Shown here one piece after another: positions 47,605-58,668 of a stretch of 64,000 nucleotides of DNA. The position numbers and the translations under genes were made by a program. Each line of letters begins with the position of its first letter. Position 1 is the first letter of the stretch. Below the pieces are notes generated by a model. It saw nothing but the letters and a program-made list of their open reading frames with translations, was not told the origin of the DNA and did no database searches. The DNA is from Siphonodentalium dalli (taxonomy: Eukaryota > Mollusca > Scaphopoda > Gadilida > Siphonodentaliidae): contig CP136069.1 in the NCBI GenBank assembly GCA_032622095.1, forward strand, positions 189,773,122 through 189,837,121, read 5' to 3'.

Positions 47605-49157
47605 ACACCCGAAACAATGACTTTGAGTATATGTTGTTATGAGTATATGTTATTATGAATATATGTTATTATGAGTATAGCTATTATGTGTATATGTTAT
47701 TATGAGTATATGTTATTATGAGTATAGCTATTATGTGTATATGTTATTATGAGTATATGTTATTATGACTATATGTTGTAATGGGTATGTGTTATTATGA
47801 GTACATGTTATTATGAGTATATGCTATAATGAGTATTTGTTATTATGAGACCTATGTTATTATGAGTATATATTATTATGAGTATATGTTATTATGAATA
47901 TATGTTGTAATGGGTATGTGTTATTGTGAGTACATGTTATTATGAATATATGTTATTATGAGTATATGTTATTATGAGTATATGTTATTACGAGAATATG
48001 TTATTATGAGTATATGTTATTATGAGTATATGTTATAAGAGTATATGTTATTACGAGTACATGTTATTATGACTATATGTTATTATGAGTATATGTTATT
48101 ATGAGTACATGTTATTATGACTATATGTTATTATGAGTATATGTTATTATGAGTACATGTTATTATGAGTATATGTTATAATGAGTATTTGTTATTGTGA
48201 GTATATGTTATTAGGGGTATATGCTATTATGAGTATATGTTATTAGGAGTATATGTTATTATGAGTATATGTTATTAGGAGTATATGTTATTATGAGTAT
48301 ATGTTATTAGGAGTATATGTTATTATGAGTATATGTTATTGTGAGTATATGTTATTATGAGTATATGCTATTATGAGTATATGTTATTATGAGTATATGC
48401 TATTATGAGTATATGCTATTATGAGTATATGCTATTATGAGTATATGTTATTTTTTGCAGACACCCGAAATTATGACTTTGAGTATATGTTATTATGAGT
48501 ATATTTTATTATGAGTATATGTTATTATAATAACACATACTCATAATAACATATACTCATAATAACTAATATGTGATAGTATGAGTATATGTTATTATGA
48601 GTATGTTATTATGCAGACACACGAAACAATGACTTTGAGTATATGTTATTATGATTATATGTTATTATGAGTACATGTTATTAAGAGTATATGTTATTAT
48701 GAGTATATGTTATTAAGAGTATATGTTATTAAGAGTATATGTTATTAAGAGTATATGTTATTATGAGTATATGTTAGTATGAGTATATGTTATTAAGAGT
48801 ATATGTTATTATGAGTATATGTTATTAAGGGTATATGTCATTAAGAGTATATGTTATTATGAGTATATGCTAGTATGAGTATATGTTATTACGGGTGTGT
48901 GTTGTAATGAGTATGTGTTACTATGAGTATATGTTATTATGATTATATGTTATTATGCAGACACCCGAAAGAATGACTTTGAGTATATGTTATTATGAGT
49001 ATGTTATTTTATAAGTATATGTTGTAATGAGTATATGTTATTATGAGTATATGTTATTAGGAGTATATGTTATTATGAGTATATGCTATTATGAGTATAT
49101 GTTATTATGAGTATGTGTTATTATAAATATGTGATATTATGAGTATATGTTATTATG
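47605..49157. repeat. 16 bp satellite (GTATATGTTATTATGA) with spacer blocks
   Basis: About 90 imperfect copies of GTATATGTTATTATGA. Four blocks begin after a spacer like GACACCCGAAACAATGACTTT, at about 47605, 48458, 48614 and 48958, showing a higher-order unit. Between 48521 and 48566 the repeat switches strand through the palindrome GTTATTATAATAAC, then returns. Entirely AT-rich, no coding evidence. Confidence 0.93.
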
Positions 49158-49292
49158 GAGATTGCGAACTAACAGATCCTGTTCAAGCGATTTATCGTCA
49201 AGTTACATAATTATGTAATATACCCTGATGCTGACAATTCATAAATACAAATGGACGATATGTCAGGTGTCGCTCAATTCTCTTGACGAAGA

Positions 49293-49690
49293 AGATATGT
49301 TTGGGGACTAAGATTTGGGGTGTTTTTTAACATGCAGAACCAATATGTTATGTTCGGGATACAAGAACAATCATGTTTGGGGACTAAGATTTGGGGTGTT
49401 TATTTACATGCAGAACCGATATGTTATGTTCGGGATACAAGAAAAATCATGTTTGGGGACTAAGATTTGGGGTGTTTATTTACATGCAGAACCGATATGT
49501 TATGTTCGGGATACAAGAAAAATCATGTTTGGGGACTAAGATTTGGGGTGTTTATTTACATGCAGAACTAATATGTTATGTTCGGGATACAAGTAAAATC
49601 ATGTTTGGGGACTAAGATTTGGTGTTTTTTTTCTTTTACATACAGAACCAATATGTTATGTTCGGGATACAAGAAAAATCATAAAAATTT
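49293..49690. repeat. 76 bp tandem repeat, ~5 units
   Basis: Units start CATGTTTGGGGACTAAGATT at 76 bp steps and include TATGTTATGTTCGGGATACA. The outer units are more diverged than the central ones, typical of expansion by unequal exchange. A 74-residue frame repeats itself across the array because of the period, not because it is a gene. Confidence 0.93.
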
Positions 49691-50697
49691 CGATCGTCCA
49701 TACTTGTTCATTGTACAAAACATCGTGCATATAAAACATGATTAGGGTGCTCCTCTACGTTGGTCGACAAAACACTCGACGTTGGCCGACAAGTGGAGAG
49801 AAATAGTTTGTTTATTCCTCCAACCAAGGGAGACGTTATATACAACAATAGATGCAATTACATACTATAGAGACAATAAGATGGGTTGCTATTCAGGATT
49901 ACATGACGGTATACACGTGTGCCCTACCAATAACAACAGTGCTGTTTCGCACTCCATGTGGGTGATGGTACACACGAGGACTAAATGGTGCACAAAATGC
50001 ACATGAACTAAAAACATTCTACAAAAAGTTCACCTTCGTTGTTTATGGTTGAGGAATCCAACCCATTCAGCTACTGGCAGCCAAATGAATACATCATGAA
50101 ATATTGTGGCGACAAGCAATCCAGAATTCGGAACATCGATAAATAGGAAATATTGATTATTCGATATCAGAAGTAGTTTTTTAGATCAATGATATGCGGA
50201 GAGAAGCAGTGCAAGAGCATGTGAGTACTTGATTATGGTACAATTACCCGCAATGTTTGCAAATAGAATTGCTGTCGCAAGTCGTCCTATTGAGGATGTT
50301 AGCCATTCGAACTGATATTGTGAGATACTTAAGGTTGGCCCAACATAACTCCCACCCCCCCCCCCCCCCCCAGGAGGACGTGCGACGTGGCTTCACATTC
50401 CGAAAGAAATCGAGAGCAGCTATATTTTCCACTTGAAGTATGTTGGATGAGGACGTCATACATTGTTTCTCTGTAGTCTTTCATTGTGATTTGTTATATA
50501 ATAGACAAATATGGTCAGGTACTCATACAAGTTAAATTGTGTTTCCGCAGAATGGGGATAATATCTCCCATAAATCCAACAGATGGCACAGTAAGTACCC
50601 ATGCTGATAGAACAGAACAATTTGAAGAGTTTCTCGATGGGTGCATGTCAAATTTATCAGGGTACGCATGGAAAAGAGTTTCTCAATTTTCTCAATT
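49691..50697. other. No gene recognised
   Basis: Holds a C-run (about 50353-50371). Frames of up to 82 codons (for example 50486-50734 plus, which runs into the next array) have no domain. Confidence 0.5.
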
Positions 50698-51306
50698 CCT
50701 GCTGAATTGCTATGATGCTGGTGGGCCCTGCTGAATTGCTATGATGCTGATGGGCCCTGCTGATTTGCTATGATGCTAGTGGGTCCTGTTGAATTGATAT
50801 GATGCTGGTGGGTCCTGTTGAATTGATATGATGCTGGTGGGTCCTGTTGAATTGATATGATGCTAGTGGGTCCTGTTGAATTGATATGATGCTGGTGGGT
50901 CCTGTTGAATTGATATGATGCTGGTGGGTCCTGTTGAATTGATATGATGCTGGTGGGTCCTGTTGAATTGATATGATGCTGGTGGGCCCTGCTGAATTGC
51001 TATGCTGCTGGTGCGTCCTGCTAGCCTACTATGATACTGGTGGGCCCTGCTGAATTGATATGATGCTGGTGGGCCCTGCTCAATTGCAATGATGCTGGTG
51101 GTCCCTGCTCAATTGCAATGATGCTGGTGCGTCCTGCTAGCCTACTATGATACTGGTGGGCCCTGCTGAATTGATATGATGCTGGTGGGCCCTGCTCAAT
51201 TGCAATGATGCTGGTGGGCCCTGATGAATTGCAATGATGCTGGTGGGTCCTGCTAGCCTGCTATGATGATGGTGGGCCTTGCTGAATTGCTATGATGCTG
51301 ATGGGC
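50698..51306. repeat. 29 bp minisatellite, ~21 units
   Basis: Unit CTGAATTGATATGATGCTGG followed by TGGGCCCTG or TGGGTCCTG. Two unit types alternate in blocks: GTCCTGTTGAATTGATATGA in the left half and GCCCTGCTCAATTGCAATGA in the right half. A longer variant with GCGTCCTGCTAGCCTACTAT occurs twice ~120 bp apart, revealing a higher-order repeat. Confidence 0.93.
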
Positions 51307-51944
51307 CAAAATGATATTGCTGAGAAAATGTACCGCTAATGTTATCATTTCGCGGCCTTTGACTATATTTGAAAAATATATTGTAAATTTCTTCTTTACA
51401 CCCTACTGTGGGTATACAGCTTCCTACAGTGGGTATAAATTTATACTGTGGGTGTAAATGTTCGAACGTAATTTTCATGTGTTAAACATTTATACCCATA
51501 GCAGAACTACATTGTAATTAGCAAAATAGTTATTATGTTACATTCATTTAAAATGGGAGATTGTCATGATATAAATTAGATATGAGGAAAATTGCCGTAT
51601 TTCAATCAAATGTAGCTTTCTAGTATTATATGAACAAGAAACATATATTGTGGTGAAATTTTGTATTCTCGGCTATTATGAGTGTATTCTATATGTATAA
51701 CACACATTGAAATACATACATATTGTAAAATAGTTTAATATGGCCTTTTTGGTTGTTAAAAACAATCAAGATGGCAGTTTCTGTCGCTTTGCACATGAGC
51801 AGCATGACTAAATATATATGTCCGTCAAAGTTTCATACCGGCACCGACTTATTTTCTGAAATCCCTCGAATTAGCATAAACACAGTGAAAATGACAACTT
51901 GAGATAAAATAACGCAATATTTTCTTAACATAATATTCATCAAT
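51307..51944. other. AT-rich spacer with small CTACTGTGGGTAT repeats
   Basis: At 51400-51500 a TACTGTGGGTATAAA-type motif is repeated about three times and is partly palindromic with TTTATACCCATA. The rest is unremarkable. It separates the 29 bp array from its inverted outlier. Confidence 0.55.
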
Positions 51945-52010
51945 TTGCCCCACCAGCATCCGGCATTATAGCAATTCATCAGGACTCACCGGCATCATAG
52001 GAAATTAGCA
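51945..52010 (-). repeat. Inverted outlier of the 29 bp minisatellite
   Basis: Read on the minus strand this gives CTATGATGCCGGTGAGTCCT, then GATGAATTGCTATAATGCCG and GATGCTGGTGGGGC: two diverged units of the 50698-51306 array, inverted and ~640 bp away. Array and outlier therefore flank 51307-51944 like inverted repeats. Confidence 0.75.
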
Positions 52011-52968
52011 GACCACTTAACCGGGGTGAATCCTTCTATCGACTACACGGTGAGGTAATGAACATTTCATACTATGGCTTTCATACCTTACAATTTGCGC
52101 AGGTTGATGACTTTTCACAGAAATTGCTGACAGCGCGTTCTATGTCATAAATAGGTCAAGTCAGAAGTTTCCACCAAAAATCATTTATTAATTGTTAATT
52201 GAGATCTTCTTGAGCAATCATGTGTCAATAATCGGAAGTTCGAACGACGATGCCCAACAGATTAGAAATCTCGGATCCAATGAGCATTTGCTTGGAATAG
52301 ATCCATTGAGTAATTTGTTTGTCATATTGGTTGACGTCTGCTCGAGGGTGCGTCCAGCTTATTATCTTCTGGAAGCCTTAAATGCAGGCCGCGCGCACCT
52401 AGAAAATCCACCATCAACACACATATACAAAACAGGATCAGAGCATGCATATATTACTCCACATCTTAATCAATGCACCTACAGAGAGCTCATACTGGGG
52501 ATTCCAATAAAGTTAATTATTATTTCGCGCTCCGCGTCTATAATGTTTCGCTGATTCTTGGTATACATGGGCCATGAGCGTTTTATTTATAGAATGGGAA
52601 TTTTTGGGACGGATTAAAAGTCGAACTGCGACCCGGAGGCCGAGTCCGGTAAAAGGTAGTTGGGAATTATGGTGAGATGCATGATAAACATTCAGTGATA
52701 AGCAGTATATAGTTGTTGTAATAATTTGAAGGATTAGTTGTTTTAACGGAATTATGAGTTGGTCATTCGTGAAACCAATATATTTTATATTCTATAATTA
52801 CAATCATGGGTATATAATATACGATCTTGAGCGCGTTACCATTTCTGACATTGGTTTTCTTGTAACGTTATTGGAGTTCCGAATAGTGTAATGTCATAGA
52901 ACACCGTGCAGCCGGGCCAACAATGAAACGCTCTGTGATAATCATATAGTACTAACATGACTGTGTTT
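52011..52968. other. No gene recognised; contains dispersed repeat
   Basis: Frame 52192-52554 plus (120 codons) has no domain I recognise. From about 52630 to 52865 the sequence is the repeat also seen at 42860-43400. Confidence 0.5.
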
Positions 52969-53010
52969 GGGCGTTATGGTTTATTAGCGGCCCTCTCGGG
53001 CTGATTAACA

Positions 53011-54223
53011 TACATTAGTATCACTGTATAGGGCGTTCTCTGTACCATTAATATATACATTAGTATCACTGTATAGGGCGTTCTCTGTACCATTAATATA
53101 TACATTAGTATCACTGTATAGGGCGTTCTCTGTACCATTAATATATACATTAGTATCACTGTATAGGGCGTTCTCTGTACCATTAATATATACATTAGTA
53201 TCACTGTATAGGGCGTTCTCTGTACCATTAATATATACATTAGTATCACTGTATAGGGCGTTCTCTGTACCATTAATATATACATTAGTATCACTGTATA
53301 GGGCGTTCTCTGTACCATTAATATATACATTAGTATCACTGTATAGGGCGTTCTCTGTACCATTAATATATACATTAGTATCACTGTATAGGGCGTTCTC
53401 TGTACCATTAATATATACATTAGTATCACTGTATAGGGCGTTCTATGTACCATTAATATATACATTAGTATCACTGTATAGGGCGTTCTCTGTACCGTTA
53501 ATATATACATTAGTATCACTGTATAGGGCGTTCTCTGTACCATTAATATATACATTAGTATCACTGTATAGGGCGTTCTCTGTACCATTAATATATACAT
53601 TAGTATCACTGTATAGGGCGTTCTCTGTACCATTAATATATACATTAGTATCACTGTATAGGGCGTTCTCTGTACCATTAATATATACATTAGTATCACT
53701 GTATAGGGCGTTTTCTGTATCATTAATATATACATTAGTATCACTGTATAGGGCGTTCTCTGTACCATTAATATATACATTAGTATCACTGTATAGGGCG
53801 TTCTCTGTACCATTAATATATACATTAGTATCACTGTATAGGGCGTTCTCTGTACCATTAATATATACATTAGTATCACTGTATAGGGCGTTCTCTGTAC
53901 CATTAATATATACATTAGTATCACTGTATAGGGCGTTCTCTGTACCATTAATATATACATTAGTATCACTGTATAGGGCGTTCTCTGTATCATTAATAAA
54001 TACATTAGTATCACTGTATAGGGCGTTCTCTGTACCATTAATATATACCTTAGTATCACTGTATAGGGCGTTCTCTGTACCATTAATATATACATTAGTA
54101 TCACTGTATAGGGCGTTCTCTGTACCATTAATATATACATTAGTATCACTGTATAAGGCGTTCTCTGTACCATTAATATATACATTAGTATCACTGTATA
54201 GGGCGTTCTCTGTACCATTAATA
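53011..54223. repeat. 45 bp satellite, 27 units
   Basis: Unit TACATTAGTATCACTGTATA followed by GGGCGTTCTCTGTACCATTAATATA (split here), 27 copies with very few substitutions (for example at 53444, 53497, 53713, 53998, 54048). Because 45 is divisible by three, two minus-strand frames stay open as 15-residue repeats; the 414- and 295-residue frames follow from the period. High uniformity implies recent homogenisation or expansion. Confidence 0.97.
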
Positions 54224-55629
54224 GTCGCGGGTCGATAATGAGAAGCTCTGCTCATTATCGGCCATCGGCCCGGTAACTGACAGGAAGTTATATCTCGTTT
54301 ATTTTCACACGAGTTACGTCCCTTCAACAACCGACTTACCGTGTTTATTCATAGGCATTGGTAGTTTTATAATAAAAAATAAATATATAAAATGATTATT
54401 AGTAATATTAAGTACAGGTGTTTAAGTAATTCTGTAAGCCGAAATCGCGAAATTTTAAAACATCTTTTTAACCACCCACACATGTCAGTTGTCTATATGT
54501 ATATATGCTAATATATACTTAAATACGCCAGTATATATATTACTTACTTCATCGTATACACAGTTTTCCATAAAGACAATATTTTGAAGAAATAATATTG
54601 TTAAAAACTTGCGTCTGTTAGGACGAAGACGGATGTGGGGTCTACTCGCTTGAACTATTCGATTTGATCCATGTCTGTTCGTTACTGGCTGGAGACTGCC
54701 GGCATTCGCAAAACAACACCAGCGGCTTTACTATTGCCGAAGTTCGATGACGTTTGGTATAGCGCAAGGGAACGTTTCGCGTTCAGTACTTGGTTACATT
54801 AGACATGATTACATTCAACATATTCAGTAAGTCAACTGGCGTTATTTTGTTTCATTTTGATAACTAAATAAAATACTAGACCCATTTTCATTTATTTCTG
54901 CTTAAATGTGCGAATAAGGCAATTGTTTTATTGATATGAGATGTCTGGAACAATCCGATTTGAGCACACGTCTGCTTTTATTTTCGTACCCGAGTATACA
55001 TTCTGCTCAATGTTCTTATATGAGAATCCACCTTCACCAAACCGGAACTTGCGCTGAATATGGTATTTTACGTATGCAATGGACACATCTCTACGTTCGT
55101 GGTTACTTATACACCTATAATTAATATTGAACAATGGTGATAACATTTTCTTGAAAAAGGTATATAAAACTACCAAAACCTGTGGTTTATTTCAAGAAAA
55201 TAATGGAAAGATGTACCATATTTTCCCGACACTCTCGCATGTAGTCGTTTTATGATTGGAAATCACGCTATATGGTTGAATTATTGTCTCAATCGTAAGT
55301 TGCATTAATAACTTTAGATGTCAACGTCTCATCGTTTGTCACTCGTCTTTAATGCTGTTTTTTTGTTCTCCTATATATTTTCGAGACTCCGTGTCAGCTG
55401 ACAAGTCTGAATGAACATCCTCTCGCACCAAGTGTCATAGCTCGGTCCACGTGTCTCGACAGCACAATTCACATGCACTACAAGAGTGTTAAAGTTTAAT
55501 TGAGAAAGTGTTCAAATTATATTAAATTTAAATGTTCTTTGAAAATATCTCTCTCTTAATCTACTGCATTATTCCACTGACACTGAATCCTCAATATAGT
55601 CAAATATCCAAATAATGGCAATAATAGTA
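54224..55629. other. No gene recognised
   Basis: AT-rich sequence inside the candidate 52969-55780 element. A hairpin GATAATGAGAAGCTCTGCTC continuing to ATTATC is at 54233-54259. Frames up to 82 codons, no domains. Confidence 0.5.
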
Positions 55630-55639
55630 AGAATATGGT

Positions 55640-55920
55640 GAATTATGGATTACTAACGGCCGTATGGAATGATTAACAGCCCTCGGACCTATTATCAGTC
55701 CTCGACTTCGTCTCGGGCCGCTAATAGGCACTTGGAATGTTAATCATTCCACCGGGCCGTTAATAAACCATAACGCCCTCAAAAATCATGTTATTGTTAT
55801 ATTGTGCCTACTAGCGGCCCTAGACGGAGGCCCTCGACTCCGTCTAGGGCCGCTTATAGTCCCTCGAGCCATATAATAATAATAATTCCTGTCGGGCGTT
55901 AATAAACCATAATGCCCTAA
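55640..55920. mobile_element. Two adjacent GGGC(n)GTTAATAAACCATA hairpins
   Basis: First hairpin 55630-55780: TACTAACGGCCGTATGGAAT / ATTCCACCGGGCCGTTAATA arms with an inner CTCGACTTCGTCTCGGG. Second 55797-55918: CTAGCGGCCCTAGACGGAG / CTCCGTCTAGGGCCGCTTAT arms. Both end with TTAATAAACCATAACGCCCT or its one-base variant. They look like two copies of one small palindromic family. Confidence 0.65.
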
Positions 55921-56504
55921 ATAATCATTTTATTACGTGGCGTTGCACAATAGTGAGAAATATCTAATGGATTTTTAAATGATATTATAGCGTTTTCATG
56001 TGTTATATTATGAGTTCAGACAGACTTAAAGTCGATTTATGGCACAGACATATCGTTTGGAAACTACAATGTATATGACTACATGTTACTAAGATTAGAG
56101 CTACTTTATTAGCATTGCATTGGGTGCAGTTTGCATTAAACCTTATATTGTATGAAACTGTTGTGTGACCGATTTAAATTATTATTCGTATGATGCGATA
56201 CAAATTATCAAACACGTGACAAACCAGGCCACCGACTGTGATACGTTATTTATATTCTAGTGTATTATATACAAAATTATGTTTGGAACAAGAAGGTCAC
56301 TTGAAAGACAAGTAGCCAGGTTTATCCACTCGTGCGTTTGACTTGTAACATTTAGTGTTACTATGGTATTGCTAAGTCGGAAGTTACATGGTTTTACGGT
56401 GCCAAACCTCACGTTTATAAATATCGGACCAACGTCTAGCGAAAGGTGTATACACAATAGTCGGTATAGTGAGGACATTTTGAACACCAATACGATTATT
56501 TAAT
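55921..56504. other. No gene recognised
   Basis: AT-rich spacer; the 77-codon frame 56257-56490 minus has no domain. Confidence 0.5.
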
Positions 56505-56883
56505 TTAAAGACATATTATGGACTTGTTGGAGTTAATGAAACTGATCAGTTAGTATTCAGGCAATATGCCAACTGAAGGAATGTAGCATTCTACTAACAT
56601 CGCTTAGCATATCAAGCAAATCGACCATAACACTCCATAGAAAACATCGTCTGAACTACGCTCAATTGTAAATATATATTTACTTCTCGATTCGGGATGC
56701 AACTTTTTGCGATAAACCAACGAAATTGATTTTGCCATCGAGAGGCACTGCATTCAATTAATATATATGAATGACAGTGTGCGTTGTCAATTTTGACATA
56801 CTATTCTTTTTAATTAACTACTTTGTGCAAGATTAATCACATTCTAATTGATCACCCTACCGGAGTGTTTCACATCACTTTAA
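56505..56883. mobile_element. TTAA-flanked element, family B, second copy
   Basis: TTAAAGACATATTATGGACT to TGTTTCACATCACTTTAA, TTAA on both edges. Shares CATCGTCTGAACTAC, CTCGATTCGGG, TTTTGCCATCGAGAG and TACCGGAGTGTTTCACATCA with 20508-20900. The homology runs straight across the position corresponding to 20717, which helps date the large tandem duplication. Confidence 0.65.
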
Positions 56884-56936
56884 AGGCACCAAAGCACTCG
56901 CTAGGTGAAAAGAATATTAACCCTTTACCCAACAGA

Positions 56937-57172
56937 ACGGCCCCGTGCCAATGCATTCTCTTATATATGCGAGTCGACCATAGGTCGCCTCACATATATA
57001 AGAGAATACATTGGCTTAACACATTAAAAATTATAAAATTGTTAAAGAATGTAAGAAAAAATGGTAAAAAGTGTTTAAAAAAGATTATTTTAGGCCAATG
57101 CATTCTCTTATATATGCGAGGCGACCTATGGTCGACTCGCATATATAAGAGAATGCATTGGCACAGGGCATA
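56937..57172. mobile_element. Palindromic-end element (family Q)
   Basis: Two 69-base hairpins, 56947-57015 and 57094-57162, each almost a perfect palindrome (GCCAATGCATTCTCTTATAT, GCGAGTCGACC centre), lie in inverted orientation around a 78 bp A-rich centre. The outer tips GCCCCGTGCC and GGCACAGGGC are also inverted. A 116-codon frame across it is the palindrome translated twice. Same architecture as family P but unrelated sequence. No target duplication could be identified. Confidence 0.8.
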
Positions 57173-57599
57173 ACTGTAACTATCACAATGTGGTCAAGGA
57201 GCCGGTTCCAATGATATCCATATTTGTATGGTTCTATTGAGACAGACCGATGATGATACCCACCCTGTTTGGGGGTAGTCTAGACAGTTTGACCTACATT
57301 CTCCGCAGTACTCCCGTTGGAGTTTGACCTATATTCTCCGCCCACGCATTGCATCATGGTCTATTTGTACCGGTTGGACATGTCCGGACATGACCCGCTG
57401 GTTATATCCAGACTTCTCCATATGAATGGTATATTATCTACATGTATATCACGTGATGATCTCATTGGGGGTAGCTTCAGTCTTGAAGGGACACTAGGCT
57501 CTCACTGGGGATGATTATTAAAGTTACACTCACTATGGATGAATGTTAAAGTAACACATGGCGCACACTGTGGGATAATGTTAAAGTGACACTCGCATT
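57173..57599. other. Spacer with ~50 bp diverged repeat
   Basis: Between 57485 and 57599 a phrase like GATnATTAAAGTnACACTC recurs about three times. No gene. Confidence 0.5.
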
Positions 57600-57905
57600 G
57601 AAAACTTCAAAAAATTCAAAACTTCAAAAATTTCAAAAACTTTAAAAATTTCAAAAACTTCCAAAATTTCAAAAACTTCAAAAATTTCTAAAATTTCAAA
57701 AACTTCAAAAATCTCAAAAAATTTAAAATTAGTTTAAAAACTTCAAAATACTCAAAAATTTCAAAAAACTTAAAAAACTTTTCAAAAAGAAACAAAAATG
57801 AAAAACTTTAAAAAAAATTCATAAATTAAAAAAATATGAAAAACTTAAAAAACTTCAACTTTTTCTAAAATTCAAAAATAATTTAAAATTAAATTAAAAT
57901 TCACG
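57600..57905. repeat. A-rich AAACTTCAAAAATTT low-complexity tract
   Basis: Imperfect ~10 bp units AAAACTTC and AAAATTTC over 300 bp, purine-rich on the plus strand. A degenerate minisatellite. Confidence 0.85.
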
Positions 57906-58035
57906 GTCTTTTAATATATCTAACCCACTGCCACTTCTGAGGGTTCCACACTACACCTGAGGGGATATTGAGTGGTCAACACACGTCTCCTAAACCCTAG
58001 AATAAGATCCAGCCCATAAGAAACACTGCCTCCTG

Positions 58036-58170
58036 CAATGCCTGTCATTCAAATCTGACGCAATCCCTACTTCTGGCGCAATGCCTGAGTCATTCGAATC
58101 TGGCGCAATCCCTACTTCCGGCGCAACGCCTGAGTCATTGGAATCTGACGCAATCCCTCGTGAAACCTAC
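58036..58170. repeat. 45 bp tandem repeat, 3 units
   Basis: CAATCCCT recurs at 58061, 58106 and 58151 within a unit carrying GCCTGAGTCATTCGAATCTG and GCGCAA. Unrelated to the 45 bp satellite at 53011. Confidence 0.85.
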
Positions 58171-58499
58171 CGGCTGACTCCAAACCCATCGGCTAAGCGT
58201 TGTATCACATGCTTATTATTTTATCATATCGTGGAAATTCAATGTTTTGTCATCACTCATGAGATATAACCCATATCCACTGAAAAAGGGTGGATATCCT
58301 CTATTTATTCATAATTTTTCTTTGTTATCTTTTTTTATCCCTCTTTTTTATCTACCACTTCCTGTTTTTATTCGCTCTTCTTTTTCTTACAACTTCTAAT
58401 CCCTCATAATCTTCGAATATCCACTTTCATCTCCAAGTTTTTGAAAAAAATCCTTGTTTAGTAGCACCTCCAGATGGGCTCTATAGAATTTGAACGAAG

Positions 58500-58668
58500 C
58501 ATCCATCTTGGATATTACTCTTTCTATGACTAAATCCGTTAGCACGCTCTACAGATGTCATATAGGTAGCACGCTCTACAGATGTCATATAGGCCTCTTC
58601 ACATCTTGTTTTCCATAATTTATTCATTCCTAATCGCTCCATTCACTGTAACAAATTAAATTACCCCC
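58500..58668. mobile_element. Pearl-like element fragment
   Basis: CATCTTGGATATTACTCTTT, CTATGACTAAATCCGTTAGC and ACGCTCTACAG match a core unit of 21525-22784. ATTCCTAATCGCTCCATTCA then ACTGTAACAAATTAAATT matches the complement of 7308-7345 from the left end of 7264-11681. A 28 bp tandem duplication (AGCACGCTCTACAGATGTCA) occurs at 58540-58592. So a third, short copy with about one core unit. Confidence 0.7.

Larger units (their letters stand above)
52969..55780. mobile_element. Candidate 2.8 kb element with GGGCGTTATGGTTTATTA ends
   Basis: The left end GGGCGTTATGGTTTATTA, then GCGGCCC and a GATTAACAT stretch at about 52969-53011, is inverted at 55737-55780. Inside are the 45 bp satellite (53011-54223), a hairpin (54232-54261, GATAATGAG arms) and unrecognised sequence. 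The right end also pairs with 55630-55680, forming its own ~150 bp hairpin, and a related hairpin sits at 55797-55918. So it could equally be several small related elements rather than one. No transposase seen. Confidence 0.45.

Noticed and set aside
49315-49615. Overlapping 74-codon frames with internal repeats
   Set aside because: Produced by the 76 bp tandem repeat; the frame shifts with each unit.
52192-52554. 120-codon frame as a host gene
   Set aside because: No domain, no codon evidence, and no splice context recognised; left as unannotated.
52974-54330. 414- and 295-codon frames with 15-residue repeats as a structural repeat protein
   Set aside because: They arise because a 45 bp satellite unit is divisible by three and lacks stops in two frames; no signal peptide, splice or codon-position pattern.
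56823-57173. 116-codon frame with a duplicated QCILLYMR peptide
   Set aside because: It is the translation of the family Q hairpins, which repeat the same bases in both orientations.
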